Source of the DNA: Ceratodon purpureus
Lineage: Eukaryota > Streptophyta > Bryopsida > Pseudoditrichales > Ditrichaceae
Direction of reading: 5' to 3'
Assembly: GCA_014871385.1 (NCBI GenBank)
Contig: CM026432.1
Location: 9,788,825 to 9,852,824, forward strand
Length of the DNA: 64,000 nt
This document shows positions 49,514 through 62,267 of the stretch, piece after piece (the stretch's first letter is position 1; each line of letters opens with the position of its first letter). Under the pieces are notes generated by a model, which saw only the letters and a list, made by a program, of their open reading frames with translations, did no database searches and was not told where the DNA came from. The position numbers and the translations under genes are program-made.

Positions 49514-52500
49514 ACCAGCAATGGCACTACATTATGAAAGATGAATCTTGGGATACACAAAGTTATGTCTAAACATCCGAATGTAGACTCTGCATTCCGA
49601 AGTGAGGTTTAGCAACTGTGAGGTGTAGCAACTGTGAGGTATTACAATTTGTACTTACAAAATGCTTCACTTGGAAAAATGTGGGAAAATGATAATTTAC
49701 ATCCCAAGAGTATAGGAGGGTAGGAGGTTTTAAACTAATTTTTTGTTGATATCTGGCTATACTAAATTTACTGGAGGTGTTTCAATAAATTGTTTTGATG
49801 AAAAAAAAATGAACCATATCTTTTCAAAAATAAATAAACATTTGTTTGAAACTACATGAACCTGCTATCCAACTACAATAATCATCACGTGTTTAAACAA
49901 TCCAGGAATTCATTTGTTGAATCAAGAATTTAATAATAAAATTGTTGATACAAAAATCTAATATCTTCTTAAGTGTTTTTAGATTTAAAAATTAAATATT
50001 TGGATAAGTGCACATGATATAATCTGCCAATGTGAAGAACAAAAAGAAATCTTGTTGTCAATTTGAATAATTGGGATTTTATATAAAACTTTGTTCACGA
50101 AAAATTAAAAATTAAAAAAAAAAATAAAAAAATATATATATATATATATATATATATTTTAAATTGTATTAACTTGCTTGTCCATTTATTTTATTATAAG
50201 ATTTATTTTGTAAATGGTATGTTTCTAACATATGTGATATTTGTATAGAAATAGCTTTTAAGAAGATAACTAGTCTATTTTCTTGATTTTATACCTGTTA
50301 AGACAATGTTATATTTGGAATTTTTTGAATGAAAATGGTCCTATTGTTAGTTATATATATTTTTTCCTCATATATCTTTCAGTTTGGTATTTAATATATT
50401 GCAACAAGAAAGCACATAGTATTGATCATGCATTTTAAAAAATATATATTGTTGTATCATGAAGCACAAAATCTTCAAAAAAATGTAATAAAACTATAAA
50501 CGTACTTCAAAAATACTATATAGAGGTTCATCATTTGTAAATATATAAAATTCAAAAAGTGCTCTTTAAGAAAAACTTGGTCAATTGTAGACATAGAGAT
50601 GATGCCTTAAACATATACAACAAACAAGTCTAGACCATAGTGTTGCTAAAGGGAAAAAAAATAAAAAATAAAAATTAAAACAATATCTGAAAACATTCAT
50701 CAATGGAAACCAATTTTTTGAAATTCTAACTTGCACAATTCTTAAAGAAAAGGAGAAGGCTAAAAATTAAGTGGTTATTTGGAGATGTTGGCAATGAAAT
50801 ACATATTCCAACCAAAACTTTTATTAGAGGAAAATGTTAACTTTTGAAATAATTGTATTGTGTAGACTTAATCCGAATCCTCTATACTGAAAATTACGAT
50901 GATAAAAATATGATGTCTAATAATAATCCATAATTCAAAATCATTGTAAAAAACATTACCTTTAGTTGTTTGATTTTTTTAAATAATTTAATACCTAAGC
51001 TTGATGTCCAAATCTATTTAGTAGTACAAATAAAAAAATGTAGAATATTGGCTTCATGTACATCCTTATAATGACCTGCAACTACCATTGGTATTACAAT
51101 AAAAAAATTATAAAAAAAAAAAAAAAAAACCTGAATATACTATAAATGAAACATAAAATTTCAATCATTTCAAAAAGTGATAAATGCTATTTGACAAATA
51201 TTAAGTACTTTTAAATTAAAAGCTAATGAACAGACTATTTAGCTATTGTAATCTAATGATCTTCCTTCCCAATTACGAGTTGGTTGTCTTTTACTATCAA
51301 TGTAAACATCTCCCTTTCAGCAATTAAATAGCCAACAACATTGGCAATAATTACACACAATGTAATGCATAGCTAGCAACTTTTGGTTTATTTCATTATT
51401 CCTTTGAAATATCTACAACTATTGTTTACTATGTAATGTTTTATTTTTAAATCATTTGCTTGATTTCAAATATCTAATTTAAGAAACCTTATGGTTAATT
51501 TCTTAAAATATATTCATTTAAATTTTTTTAAATAGAAAAAAATATTTCAATTAAGAAAATGTTTCATTTTAGATTGGATATATAAAATGAAAGTCATTTG
51601 TGAAACCCATATAATACAGTAATGAATACTTTAAAATATGTCATTTAGAGATTTTTAAATAAAATTATCAAAAAATGTATACTAGTCAAATATTATTTAG
51701 GAGTTAGTAAAATTATGTTTATTTATCTATCCATTTTTTGGTTGTTGGTTGGTCAAAAGCCAAATCAATATAAGATTCTAATATACATTGAAATTAATGT
51801 TTATTTTATAATCATGGAATCTTTGCCACCATTTGAAAGATCGTTTATATATTGATTTGTCTCCATAAAATTTCAAGTGTTTTTGTTTTAAAAATAAATA
51901 TGTTAAGACAATCTATTGTGATACTTTGATATTTAACAATCCTTTGTTTATTGTGAGTTACTTTATATTTAAACTTCCATATTATTTAAATTATATTACA
52001 AACAATATTATATAACAACTTTAATTAGAATACATCACTATGTAAGTTTAAAATTGTCATTATTGAGATTGCAAACATTTGTAATGTGGATTCTTCTAAT
52101 TGAACATCAAACAATTTGATAATAAAAACTAAGTAGATTAAAAAATTGTGGTTGTAATTTTTGTGGTAATGTACAAACCTAAGAGTATAATCTTAAAGCT
52201 TTATAATTAATTGAAATGGTGCATTATTCTTTGTAAGATTTACAATTTAATTTGGCAAAAACAAATATTAAGGGGTTATCAAATTAGTTCTTAAATCTAT
52301 AGTACTTCACAGTACATTAGTAAGACATTTGGCTTGCCATTTTATTGTACTAAAGAATAACATTTTACAAAATAAAAAACTTTGTTACATAATAGAATCT
52401 AATCACACAACAAGGAAATGTTTGAGGGTAAGCAATAAATGCCTATGAAATCATTGAAATATTTTAAAGAACATACTAAAAATCTTAGATCTTTCAACAA

Positions 52501-53114
52501 CTATTTCAATGAATTATTTCAAAAAATAGATATCGTACAAAAAACTATGATAGGTTAGTACATGAATCTTAGACTTATTTAAGCCAAAATTTCCTTTATA
52601 TAAAGCGGGGATAGACTCCATTTATTTATAATTCTAATTATGTGCTTTCTCTATGCCCTTCTTGGAACTCTTTTCCAATCAATTTACACGTCAAGCAACT
52701 TTTGATCTTTGAATGGAGTAACTTATTGTCTTCACCCCATACTTCCCCTTAAAAAACCCCAAGTCTAGATAGGTTAAGAATTTCTTGTTGCATTGTGGAA
52801 CGAACAATAAGAAATTATGAACATTGCTCAAATTGTGCATCAATATGTTCCTCCGATGTACATTTCAGCATCCTTTGGGTTCAAACACCGATCCGGCGGC
52901 CTCGTGCAGCATGGACGCCATACGGATTGAGGCCCGGAACCAAGAACCGGGACCCGGGTATGATGCAGCAGGCGGGGGAGGAGGGGGAGGGAGAAGGGTG
53001 AAGAGCAGCGGCGGCCTCAGGAGAAGCCCTCTTTTGCTTCTCGCAAGTGCGTTGCTGCGGCTGCATTGCATCTCATCTCGCCTCGTCAGGCACCAGCAGC
53101 AAGCAGCCGGCACC
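49514..53114. other. Very AT-rich gene desert and RPL9 upstream region
   Basis: From 49.5 to about 52.6 kb no frame shows coding character. It has long A/T runs and an (AT)n microsatellite at about 50131-50157. About 52650-52740 resembles the end of TNL copy A (about 5930-5990). The last 250 bases turn GC-rich and form the promoter and leader of RPL9. Confidence 0.55.
50131..50157. repeat. (AT)n microsatellite
   Basis: Uninterrupted at dinucleotide run within an A-rich stretch. Confidence 0.95.
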
Positions 53115-54393
53115 ATGAAGACCATCTTGGCGTCGCAGACCATGGACCTCCCCGAGGAGGTCAAGGTCGAGATCAAGGCCAAGCAGCTTAGGGTTTCGGG
53201 TCCCCGCGGCGTGCTCACTCGCGACTTCAAGCACCTTAACCTCGACTTCCAGCTGCAAGAGGGCGGCCGTAAGCTCAAGGTGGACGCCTGGTTCGGCACC
53301 CGCAAGACCATGGCCGCCATCCGCACTGCTATCAGCCACGTCAACAACCTCATCACGGGAGTCACCAAGGGCTACCGTTACAAGATGAGGTTCGTGTACG
53401 CCCATTTTCCCATCAACGCCAGCATCGGCGCCGACAAGGACAGCATCGAGATCAGGAACTTCTTGGGCGAGAAGAAGGTACGCTCCCATTCTTCTGCGAG
53501 GTTTGGTTGTGGAGGTTTTAGGGTTTAGTGTGCCGGTTTAGGGTTTGGAGGTATGAATGGCGTTTGTGTGTCTGTCTGTTTGTTTTGTCTGTTGTATATG
53601 TAGAACGTATTACGAGGAGGAAATGGGTAGTTTTCGGAGCTGCGGTGGGCGTTCAGTTAGTGACTGTAAATTAGGGTTAGGGTTTAGTTATGTGAACCTG
53701 AGATTTACGTTTGCATTCTCTGTGACATCGAACTCTTGAAAGATATCGGAAGGATATTGCGCCGCCTCCGTAGAGCCTCACTCTAGGTGCCGAAGGATTT
53801 TGTATAACTTCTGAAGTAGCTGTATGACTCTTGTGCGTTTGCCTAGTGCAGTAAGACGGTGGTATCATTAGAGCTAGAGTTTTCTTGCAGGTTGTATTTG
53901 TGTTTGGTGTGGGGTCTCCGCAGGCTACCTATTTCGATGGTCTATTGTAATTGATTTATCTTTCATTGATGAATGTGGTCAATAACTTTGTTACTCCGTA
54001 GACTCAAGAAAGTCTAATAAAAACGATGGCTTGATTTTTCAGGTGCGCAGAGTTGAGATGTTGAATGGTGTGACCGTGACTCGCTCTGAGAAGGTCAAGG
54101 ATGAGTTGGTTTTGGATGGAAACGACATCGAGCTTGTGTCTCGATCTTGCGCTCTCATCAACCAGGTATGATGATCGGTATCTTTCGGCATGTTTTTGCT
54201 GATGCGGTTTTGTCCTAGGTTTTTGTGTGTTCTTCAAATCTTATCTGATGCAATTTTTTTGTAGCCCGGGGATACTGATATTTGCTTGTGGTGTTTTGTT
54301 GTTGTCCAGAAATGCCACGTGAAGAAGAAAGATATCAGGAAGTTTTTGGATGGTATCTATGTCAGCGACAAGGGAACCATCGCTGAAGAGTGA
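53115..54393 (+). CDS. RPL9: 60S ribosomal protein L9 (uL6)
   Basis: Three exons, 53115-53477, 54043-54165 and 54310-54393, all phase 0 with GT-AG introns, give 189 residues of cytosolic large-subunit protein uL6. It binds 28S rRNA near the GTPase centre. The sequence is highly typical: [93 protein letters not shown]. Start is the family's conserved MKTIL; the frame stays open about 97 codons further upstream, but that part is low-complexity (poly-Gly, Arg/Leu-rich) and is leader. Length is normal for plants (about 190). Telo-box motifs in intron 1 fit co-regulation with other ribosomal protein genes. Confidence 0.97.
53517..53688 (+). promoter_or_regulatory. Cluster of telo-box motifs in RPL9 intron 1
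   Basis: Three or more copies of ttagggttt, the complement of the plant telo box AAACCCTAA, lie at about 53517-53528, 53537-53547 and 53671-53688. In plants this box marks promoters and first introns of translation genes and is bound by Myb-type telobox factors. Its role here is inferred. Confidence 0.55.
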
Positions 54394-57057
54394 AAATGAT
54401 ACAACTTCCACTTGGAATTTATATTTTTTTATATAAAAGTGGATACTTGTTTTGCACAAGAATTGTCTTGTCTATGTGGGAATTGTGAAGCAATAAGCGG
54501 CCGGTGATTATGTTGACTATAAGGATTTTCGATCTGTGTACTGCGATACTTCTGTGCTCAGTATTGGTGGTTGTATGTTTTTGGGAGTCATTTTCTAAAA
54601 GGTTTATTGCAGTAGTTGAAATCCTCTTAGAAATGGATTGGGGATTTCAAACTGTTTTTGATTGCTTTATCCCTTTGCAATTTTATAAGAAGTCTATATT
54701 TTAGCGTTGTTTGTATTGTACGACCTTACGAGAAATAAGCAGGGATTATTTTTGAGAGCACGTCAGTACAAGGAAAAAGTTGATGAGGGGTAAGTGGTCT
54801 AGTCCCGTCCCCAAGGGTGCTTGTGTCGCCAAGTATCGAGTTAAGGTTTAGCTCTTCGTCCTTTGCTCCCCTTCCTCATCACATGATCGTAGGTCCATTG
54901 TCTAGGTTTGTTTATAATTTCTCTGCAATTGACTATTATTATGCTGAGCTATTTCACTTGTTGAGGCTATTAGTGGGCTTAGGAGCACACATGAAATCTT
55001 ACTGTGAACAGACGACTTGTTCAGTCGCACAGTTAGCAGTCTCTTAATTTCCTGCAGGGGCCATGTTGCCGATAATTACATTATATACTTCAATTCTTGA
55101 AACATGGTATTATCGTTTACACAGTTCTGCAAAGTTGTTAAAGGTGGCACTTTTAGAAGAAAGACCCTCGTTCACCCGCTTTCAAATTGCTCGTCAGTGA
55201 ATCCAGTGTTGTCTCACGTACTTCTCGTGCATAGCTGGACTAAGCTTTGAAAACAATTCAGTAGGCTATGTACTTACATGAAAGTCGATGAGCTCGTTTA
55301 CATCGATAGCACGCTCACAGATTTGGTGCTTTCTAAGTTCCACTGGGTTCACTTGGTGGTTTATAAAAGTACTGCTCCATCAAAGCATACATAAGAATAT
55401 ATGTACCACTACATTATAATTGTGACACATTACCCCTACAACCTTTTAATGTCCCTGATGCAAAATACTTGACAGAAAGACAATCTATTCATGTTGGCCT
55501 CTTTATTCTAGGATGTCGGAGTTTGTAAATTTCTTCGTCTACATGTAGACTATATGGACACAATAGTTTACGTAGACCACTACATCTACATGCTATAGTA
55601 TTTTATCTTGTAATTTCATAACCAAAGTAACTTCAAAATGTTTTGAAGAATTGTCTCTAGCATCTTGTGAAGTAAGTTGAGTTGTATTATCACCAAAAGA
55701 CCTGGTCCTACATTATAAAAATTTATATGAAGATGCCCAAAGTCACTAAGAACCTTGTGCCTTGTACAAGTATGCGTCTTCAGAATCCAAACTATGTAAG
55801 CGATTGTTGCTAGCTAGTTCTTCTAAGGTGGATTTCCTATAAATCACAAGCGCTAAATCATTAACTAGCTAGCTCTTGTAAGGTGGACTAAACGAGAATT
55901 GCGAGTGCTAGATCATGGACTAAATTGTGTGCTACTAGTATATAAATACCAAAAAACCATGAAAGAAAAGTGACTTGGCTCTCTCTCTTCTTCTTTCTCT
56001 AATCACAAATGAGTCAAACCTTGAAATCTCCACCGGGATTAAAAAAGAAAAAGTAACCAACAAAGAAAGCCTCAATAATAAAAACTATGAGGTTCCTAAA
56101 TACGGGTGCCATGCAGGCGCGGGATATCCATGCCTTTGTCAAGGGATGCATTGGATGAATGTGAATGGAATTGCCATTCATAGTTAATTTTTCACATATG
56201 AGTCAAACCTCTTTTTATCTTTCCCATGGAGTACCTCCACTTTTGCTTCCCAAACTCCCACTTTAAATTTTAAAAACTTGAAAGAGTAATTGATTAACAC
56301 CAATGTAATAAAAAGATATTCATGGTCATCGATTGAGAAAAAAAATCTCTAAAAGGCAATGATATTGAATGGTTCTGTGAAGACATGGTGGGGAAGGCCG
56401 ACATTCCCACTAGAATTCATGTTCGACGAATGCCAATGGAAATGCCGACTTCTCTGGCCATACTAGTACTAGTACCATAGAACTAGAATTTTATTTTTCA
56501 TTCATTCATCAAATAATATCTTGGCCGTCCAAGATGGACGGTGGGGATTTCCAGGCCCTCCTTCCACGGCTGAGTTCTGGCTCAACCAGAGAGAAGGGCT
56601 TGTTGTCGCTTCTTTGCTACATTAAAAAATTAATTCCATCAACCTTGCTCCCAGTAACCCTTCGTCATACGCTCTCTGCAACAAACAACCAAAGCCGACA
56701 CAAAGCATACCGGTGATCACATTTCAGGAAATCCATAGAATTCTCTGTACACAAAAGCATGAAACGTGCACCATTACTACTATTGGTTTTCGTTATCAAG
56801 GTTCACAAATGACACAAAAAGCCAGCAAAAGAAGCTCCAAGTGCCAATCTAAATCTCCTCATCTCATGACCATCTCTCAACTCTGCAACCATCTATCCTA
56901 TTCTAAGCATAAATATTTACAGTACAGAATCCCTACCTTGGTCTGAAAGGAACAGACTCATGCCTAAAATAAACCTAAGAAAGAGGTTGGCATTCATCTG
57001 TGACATAAGTCATGCCTCAAAGAACACTTTCCTGTACTTAACAACTTCACAGATGGC
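54394..57057. other. Intergenic between RPL9 and the SRC2-like gene (convergent)
   Basis: The 3' UTR of RPL9 lies at the left and that of the SRC2-like gene at the right. An imperfect ~57-bp tandem repeat (ctagctagtt/ctagctagct, ...aaggtgga) occupies about 55814-55925, followed by a TATA-like tatataaatacc with no gene after it. No domain was seen in any frame. Confidence 0.45.
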
Positions 57058-58230
57058 TTAGAAACCTCCGCAACCTCCTCCAAGCAATGAACCAAGCAAC
57101 AAGCCTCCCAGACCACCAGCTAGAAGACCAGTTCCCAGGCCGCCACTGCTTCGTGGGGGAGGTGCGTAACCCCCATAAGGATAGTATGGTGCCTGTTGGT
57201 AAATTGGGTAGGGCTGGGCTGCACCAGGGTAGTGGCCATAGCCAGGAGGATATGCATTAACTGGACCATCCTGCCCTGCCCCATATGGTGATGGATACTC
57301 GGGATATTTGATCAGCTCTCCCAACCTCACAGACACGTTCAAGGTGCCTCTTGTCCTCCCTGATCGCCTCAATACCTGCCATGCATTGCAAACACACATT
57401 TATCATATGTTCAACTGAATTTTTAGTGTAACTTATTCATAAAGGATTTTTGCAGAAGATTTTTCCGGAACACATGTCTAGAACAAGTAATTGTCTATGT
57501 ACAACAGTAATAGCAGCACTTAGGATACGAGTAGGAGTTGAAGCTGTAAGAGCAAATTAAAATCGATTTATCTGAAAGATGGCAATTAAACCTAACTGGC
57601 TTGAACTTAGTGAGAAAGGTTATCTTAACAAGGTTTGGCAGAGTGTTTGAGTGATTGTGACCACAGCTACATGGAACTAAAATATGCTAGTGATAGCAGT
57701 GAAGATCATTCAACATCATTTGCACCGATATATGCCTGATGGAAGTTGAGGCTGATACAGGATCATATGTTATAAAGAAATGTTTAGATATGAAAACCCA
57801 ATGGATTGGCAGAGGAAGAGGGTATGAGCAAGATCTTTACCGGCACGGTCATGATGTTGGGGCTCGATGAGGAGCTTCCCACCTTGTCCTCCACCCTTTC
57901 TTCCACAGTGCCCTGGTTTTCTATGACGGTTGCCCTGAGGCCAGATAAGGGGATGGAGCTTGAGCCAACATGGGTGTTGCCGAAAGAGCCATGGTTGTAG
58001 AGGTCGATATTTACAACCGCATTCCCAGATTGCACGAGACGCTCATCAGCAGTGAGCTTCAGTGTTGTGTCCCAAGTAGGGTTCAAGTGCCCTCTGGTGT
58101 CCACTCGCGATGAAACCTTCATGTTTGGGTAAATCCATGCTACGGCATACACCGTCATCCTCCCGAAGGCGTTCACCTTCTTCAAGTTCTGGGCTGAGAT
58201 TATCGTCACAAATATCTCCCGCTGCTCCAT
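57058..58230 (-). CDS. SRC2-like C2-domain protein with glycine-rich C-terminus
   Basis: Two exons, 58230-57841 and 57375-57058, in phase 0 with a GT-AG intron, give 235 residues. Residues 1-130 form a C2 domain: MEQREIFVTIISAQNLKKVN, YAVAWIYPNMKVSSRVDTRG, LNPTWDTTLKL, VVNIDLYNHGSFGNTHVGSS. The Asp ligands for calcium are only partly conserved, as in SRC2. Then comes LRRSGRTRGTLNVSVRLGE, a Pro/Tyr/Gly region (YPPGYGHYPG, YYPYGGYAPPP) and a glycine-zipper tail (GGLGTGLLAGGLGGLLLGSL, ending GGGCGGF) that probably inserts in membrane. This matches SRC2 (Soybean genes Regulated by Cold-2), proteins linked to ER-to-vacuole traffic and, in Arabidopsis, to calcium-dependent RBOHF activation. Confidence 0.9.
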
Positions 58231-61200
58231 GGCGATGGAGCTGGTCTTGATGTTCTAACCACACAGAAACTTTAAAACAGAAAAAGGCAAATTCAAAAAC
58301 CAAGAAAAATTATACCAGAGCACAAATTACGCCCGAGAATCATGATGAAACCCCTACAAGTTGCATATCTTCTAATTGCATACATACCCCTTGTTTGTTT
58401 AAATACCACAAAACTGCACTCTTGCCTTGCTGGTACAAATTTCAAGAATTCTCACCTACTTCTAACCCGTGAGAAATAAAAACTTGCCTGACTGCTTGAT
58501 CACAAAGTTTCACAATCATTCAATTCCCAGATACAAGTCGGCTCATCTTCAACTCCGAACATGCACACACCTGCTCCAGAAGCCCAAGAGATGGGTTAAC
58601 TTGATGGTCTCCGCAGAGGCAGGAAACCCAAGAGAAGCGATTGCTAAATGCCCTCATGAACTTATGACACAACCTCTGGTTGATACGTATGATCTCCTGT
58701 CAACCATGTGTTGATCACCCCTCTCCATCAGGCTTCGTCAACCACGGTGGACCCACCTAAATCCAAAGAAATTGCATCTCGTTCGCCCTTTTCTCAAGAA
58801 CGCATAAACTACAGACTGCAATGTTCGTCATGCATGCCGGAACTACGTCGATTCTGGCTATGATTCTGAAACCGCAATGATGGTTCCAAAATGCAGCTGC
58901 AAGGAAGCTTGCAAAAGTTAGTAATGCCGTGTAAGGTAGCAAGGTTGAAGCCCAGGATTCAGCTGTCTCAGGTATTACCTTAGAGATACATTTTCAAGTC
59001 AAGTTTGTGGGGCCATTATGCCAATATCTTACTTCAAGATTATCTCCTCGGGACAAGGCTTACAGTGGGGCCAATTCGCCAAGTTGAACGTAATCCATTT
59101 CTCTATCAATCAAGCCTGAATCTGCCGTTGATCCGTCATCAACAAGCACCGACAATACAACATAGAAATTCGCCTGCCACAGTGCTTCGTGTTGATAGAT
59201 CGTAAATTGAACAGAAGAGAAAGCCAAATGGAAAATTTCTGAATCTCTGCTTATCATACCAACATTAAATCATAAGGAACTTCAAGCATCAAGTGACAGC
59301 TACAAAGAAATGAGAAACAGAGTAGCATGAAATAATAGAAATTTCCTTCATTGATGTGTTGGATTGCTTCTGATTCAGCTCAAAGTCCAGACTCAAGCTG
59401 TAGCGAGGAAAGCAACAATGTTCTCTGAATCGATTGGTGTGTACTGTATCATCTTGCACCACTCTGTAATCGGCTAAAGAATGATAAAATATTCTTGACA
59501 ACCACGCTACATTACAACCTCTAGTAGCCGTTGCATTTTCAAATGTAAGTGCCAGGAATGGTCACTGGAGTGTGTGAAATAATCTAAATTGTGTGTACTC
59601 GTAGATCAAAATAAACTCAAATGAGGTAATGACTCTAAAAAACCTCATATTCGTTTATTTGGGACTATTCCACAGATTTGGAACTCCGATGAAGTCTTAT
59701 ATGTCCAAGAATTTGTACTAAGAGTTGTGAATTATTCACACGTGTATTATGAGATATGGTGTATTTCGACAAATAATGTATTACCTTCATCAGGTTTTAT
59801 GATGAAGTTTTTTAACCAATTAACTAATTCAAAATTGACTGTTGGGAATACAGTTTACCTTTAAATGATCATGTTTTATGTTCTACTTCAATGAATAGTT
59901 CAGTAGGCACAAAATACAATGAAGCCAAAAAAAAAAAATGAAACAATATTCCCATTTACAGGATAAAATGCAAAATGAGGTGATGCCTACACTACACCTT
60001 ACTTCCACTACAGTTTTTATATACAGTTCATATAAATTTAAATTAACAGTAGGTACACAAACTAACAAGGTGTATATAATATGTACCTCCAAACATATTA
60101 ATGTATGATTAAACAAAAATGATCATTAATGTTGAGCTACATGAACCATGGAATTGAAAACGTGATTGGAAAGTATTAAGGTACATGCATCTACAACGGA
60201 TAACTTAAGCATTTCAGCATGGTGTAGTTCTGGTTATGAAGAAGGAGGTATAATGGGTTTGAAGAAAAATAAGGTTCGGATTTAAGGTAAATTGTTTTCT
60301 AAAAAATTAAGCAAAATTGAAATTACTATAAATTTTTAAGTGCAAAAGCGGATCAGACCCAGAAGCAACATATAGCTTCACCCATAAAGAACAAAACCAA
60401 GAGTAGTGAAGGACAAGGCTTCCATTACTTAGTGTTGCTCACTTTTGCAGTCACAGTCGCATTCTATTAGATAATTCATTTTGAATCTACTGTTCATCAA
60501 TGTTCATCAATTATCCGCTACTGGTTTTCCATTGTTCTGTAACCAAGAAGTCTACTTATTGGTGATGGGCAGTTATCCGTTATAGATGCCTGTCCCTTAT
60601 AATTCTATCACTAAAGCTTTAAAAGCTGGAGTGGTTGGATTCTATGAGAGTTATCCAGTACATGTTGAATTGTTTCCTACAGATTCACATTAAGAATCTA
60701 TATTGAAGAACACATATTGTTTATACTAAAAAATGATACTAGACTTTATCTCAATTAAATAAATGTAAATCCGTTCAATAACCTTACACAAAACCAAATC
60801 TAAACATGGTCTCAAATCATAGGGAGGTCTTTAAATTATCTTAAGGGTAATTTTATGCGTCAGCAAATTCTTCTATCCTCCTCAATGTTTATTTTAACAC
60901 AATCTTGTTATAGCGTGCTTTTATATATTTTCATGTAATGCACATTCTGTGTGCAATTTTTTGTATGAACCTTAAACATATTGAAAGCTAGAAAACTACA
61001 TAAAATCTTATATATTTTAAATTGTCAAAAATTTAGATTAAAACATACAATGAATGGTAAGATTTTTTGGTAGAATATAGAAGTTTTATACATTTATGTG
61101 TATTTTTTCATGAAATGTACATTTCAATATTCCTTTATGGCTTTTCTTTAATCATAAAAGGTTTTATATCAAGTAAAATAAGTAAGTAATGTTTTATTAT

Positions 61201-62267
61201 TTTATTATAATATAAAATGATTAGACATGTAGTTACATTGACAATAAAAAACACTGAACACAATGGATGTTTCACTTCTTTTTACCATGTTGTTGATTAA
61301 TAGCTAATAGAATTAAATTGCATTGAAAGTATAGGGGCCAATAATTTGGGATGGGCTGTACAGAAATTAATTATCTATTTCATATGAATATATTAAACAA
61401 AGATTAGAATTAATAATGGAAATTTTGTGGTTAATAAAAAATGAAACATAATCTCCACCAATCAGACAGAAATTGTAATTACCAATGAGGTCTATTTAAT
61501 AATGAAGAACTCAAACATATCATGAAAGTGATTTTGGATTTAGAAAACTGACATGGGCCTCATTTTATGAGAGTGAAGCTTGAATTTAATATTAAAGACG
61601 CAACACTGTTTCGGCACCAAGAACACTTAAAGTACTTTAGAGTCATTGGTAGTAAGTCTGGAGCTGAGGACAAATTTTAGATAGTGCACATTTGTAAAAT
61701 TTGTCAAGTTGACGATGCTTAGAAGTATCAATAATAAAGGCCAAATTATTTGAATTGTTCAAAAATCATTAACTGATTTTAATTTTTCAGCGACATTGCA
61801 ATTAAATACATAGACCAATTACATATTGAAGATAACAATGTCAGTTAAATACAATACTACAAGCATTGTGTTGTTATCTACTTAGATAAATTACAATTTA
61901 TTTTTTTGTAAACATTAATTTGATTCAATTCTCCGGATTGTACACCAATTAGATCTTATATTATTGTAGAATAAAAAAATTTACATTATCTGTTCTATCC
62001 ATAACTTTATCCTATAATGTTCAATGCTTATTTGAATTTATCAATGCTTTTCTAAATTTATCTTAGCAGTCAAAGAAGCATCTTATATAAAATTGCACCA
62101 CTCTTTTTGTACACAAGAACATTATAAATTGAGAAACAACCAAAAGAGAGAGGTACAAATGGATGTTGCAATGTAAATTTTCCTTGAATAACATTGTTGA
62201 CACACGTGTACAAGAGGAAGTGTGAATCATACAGACACTGCGTCTAAGAAAATGTCTCAGAAAATTG
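58231..62267. other. Intergenic, increasingly AT-rich, no gene recognised
   Basis: The first part may include a 5' leader of the SRC2-like gene. Frames of 60-80 codons have no domain. It holds the second copy of the dispersed repeat (60466-60582). From about 59.6 kb onward composition is strongly AT-rich. Confidence 0.45.
60466..60582 (-). repeat. Dispersed repeat, copy 2
   Basis: The reverse complement aligns with 41526-41640, including caatggaaaaccagta and attgatgaacagtagatt. It has a small internal duplication (tgttcatcaa twice) that copy 1 lacks. Confidence 0.6.

Noticed and set aside
52824-53114. 97-codon in-frame N-terminal extension of RPL9
   Set aside because: uL6 proteins start at the conserved MKTIL; the extension is low-complexity leader.
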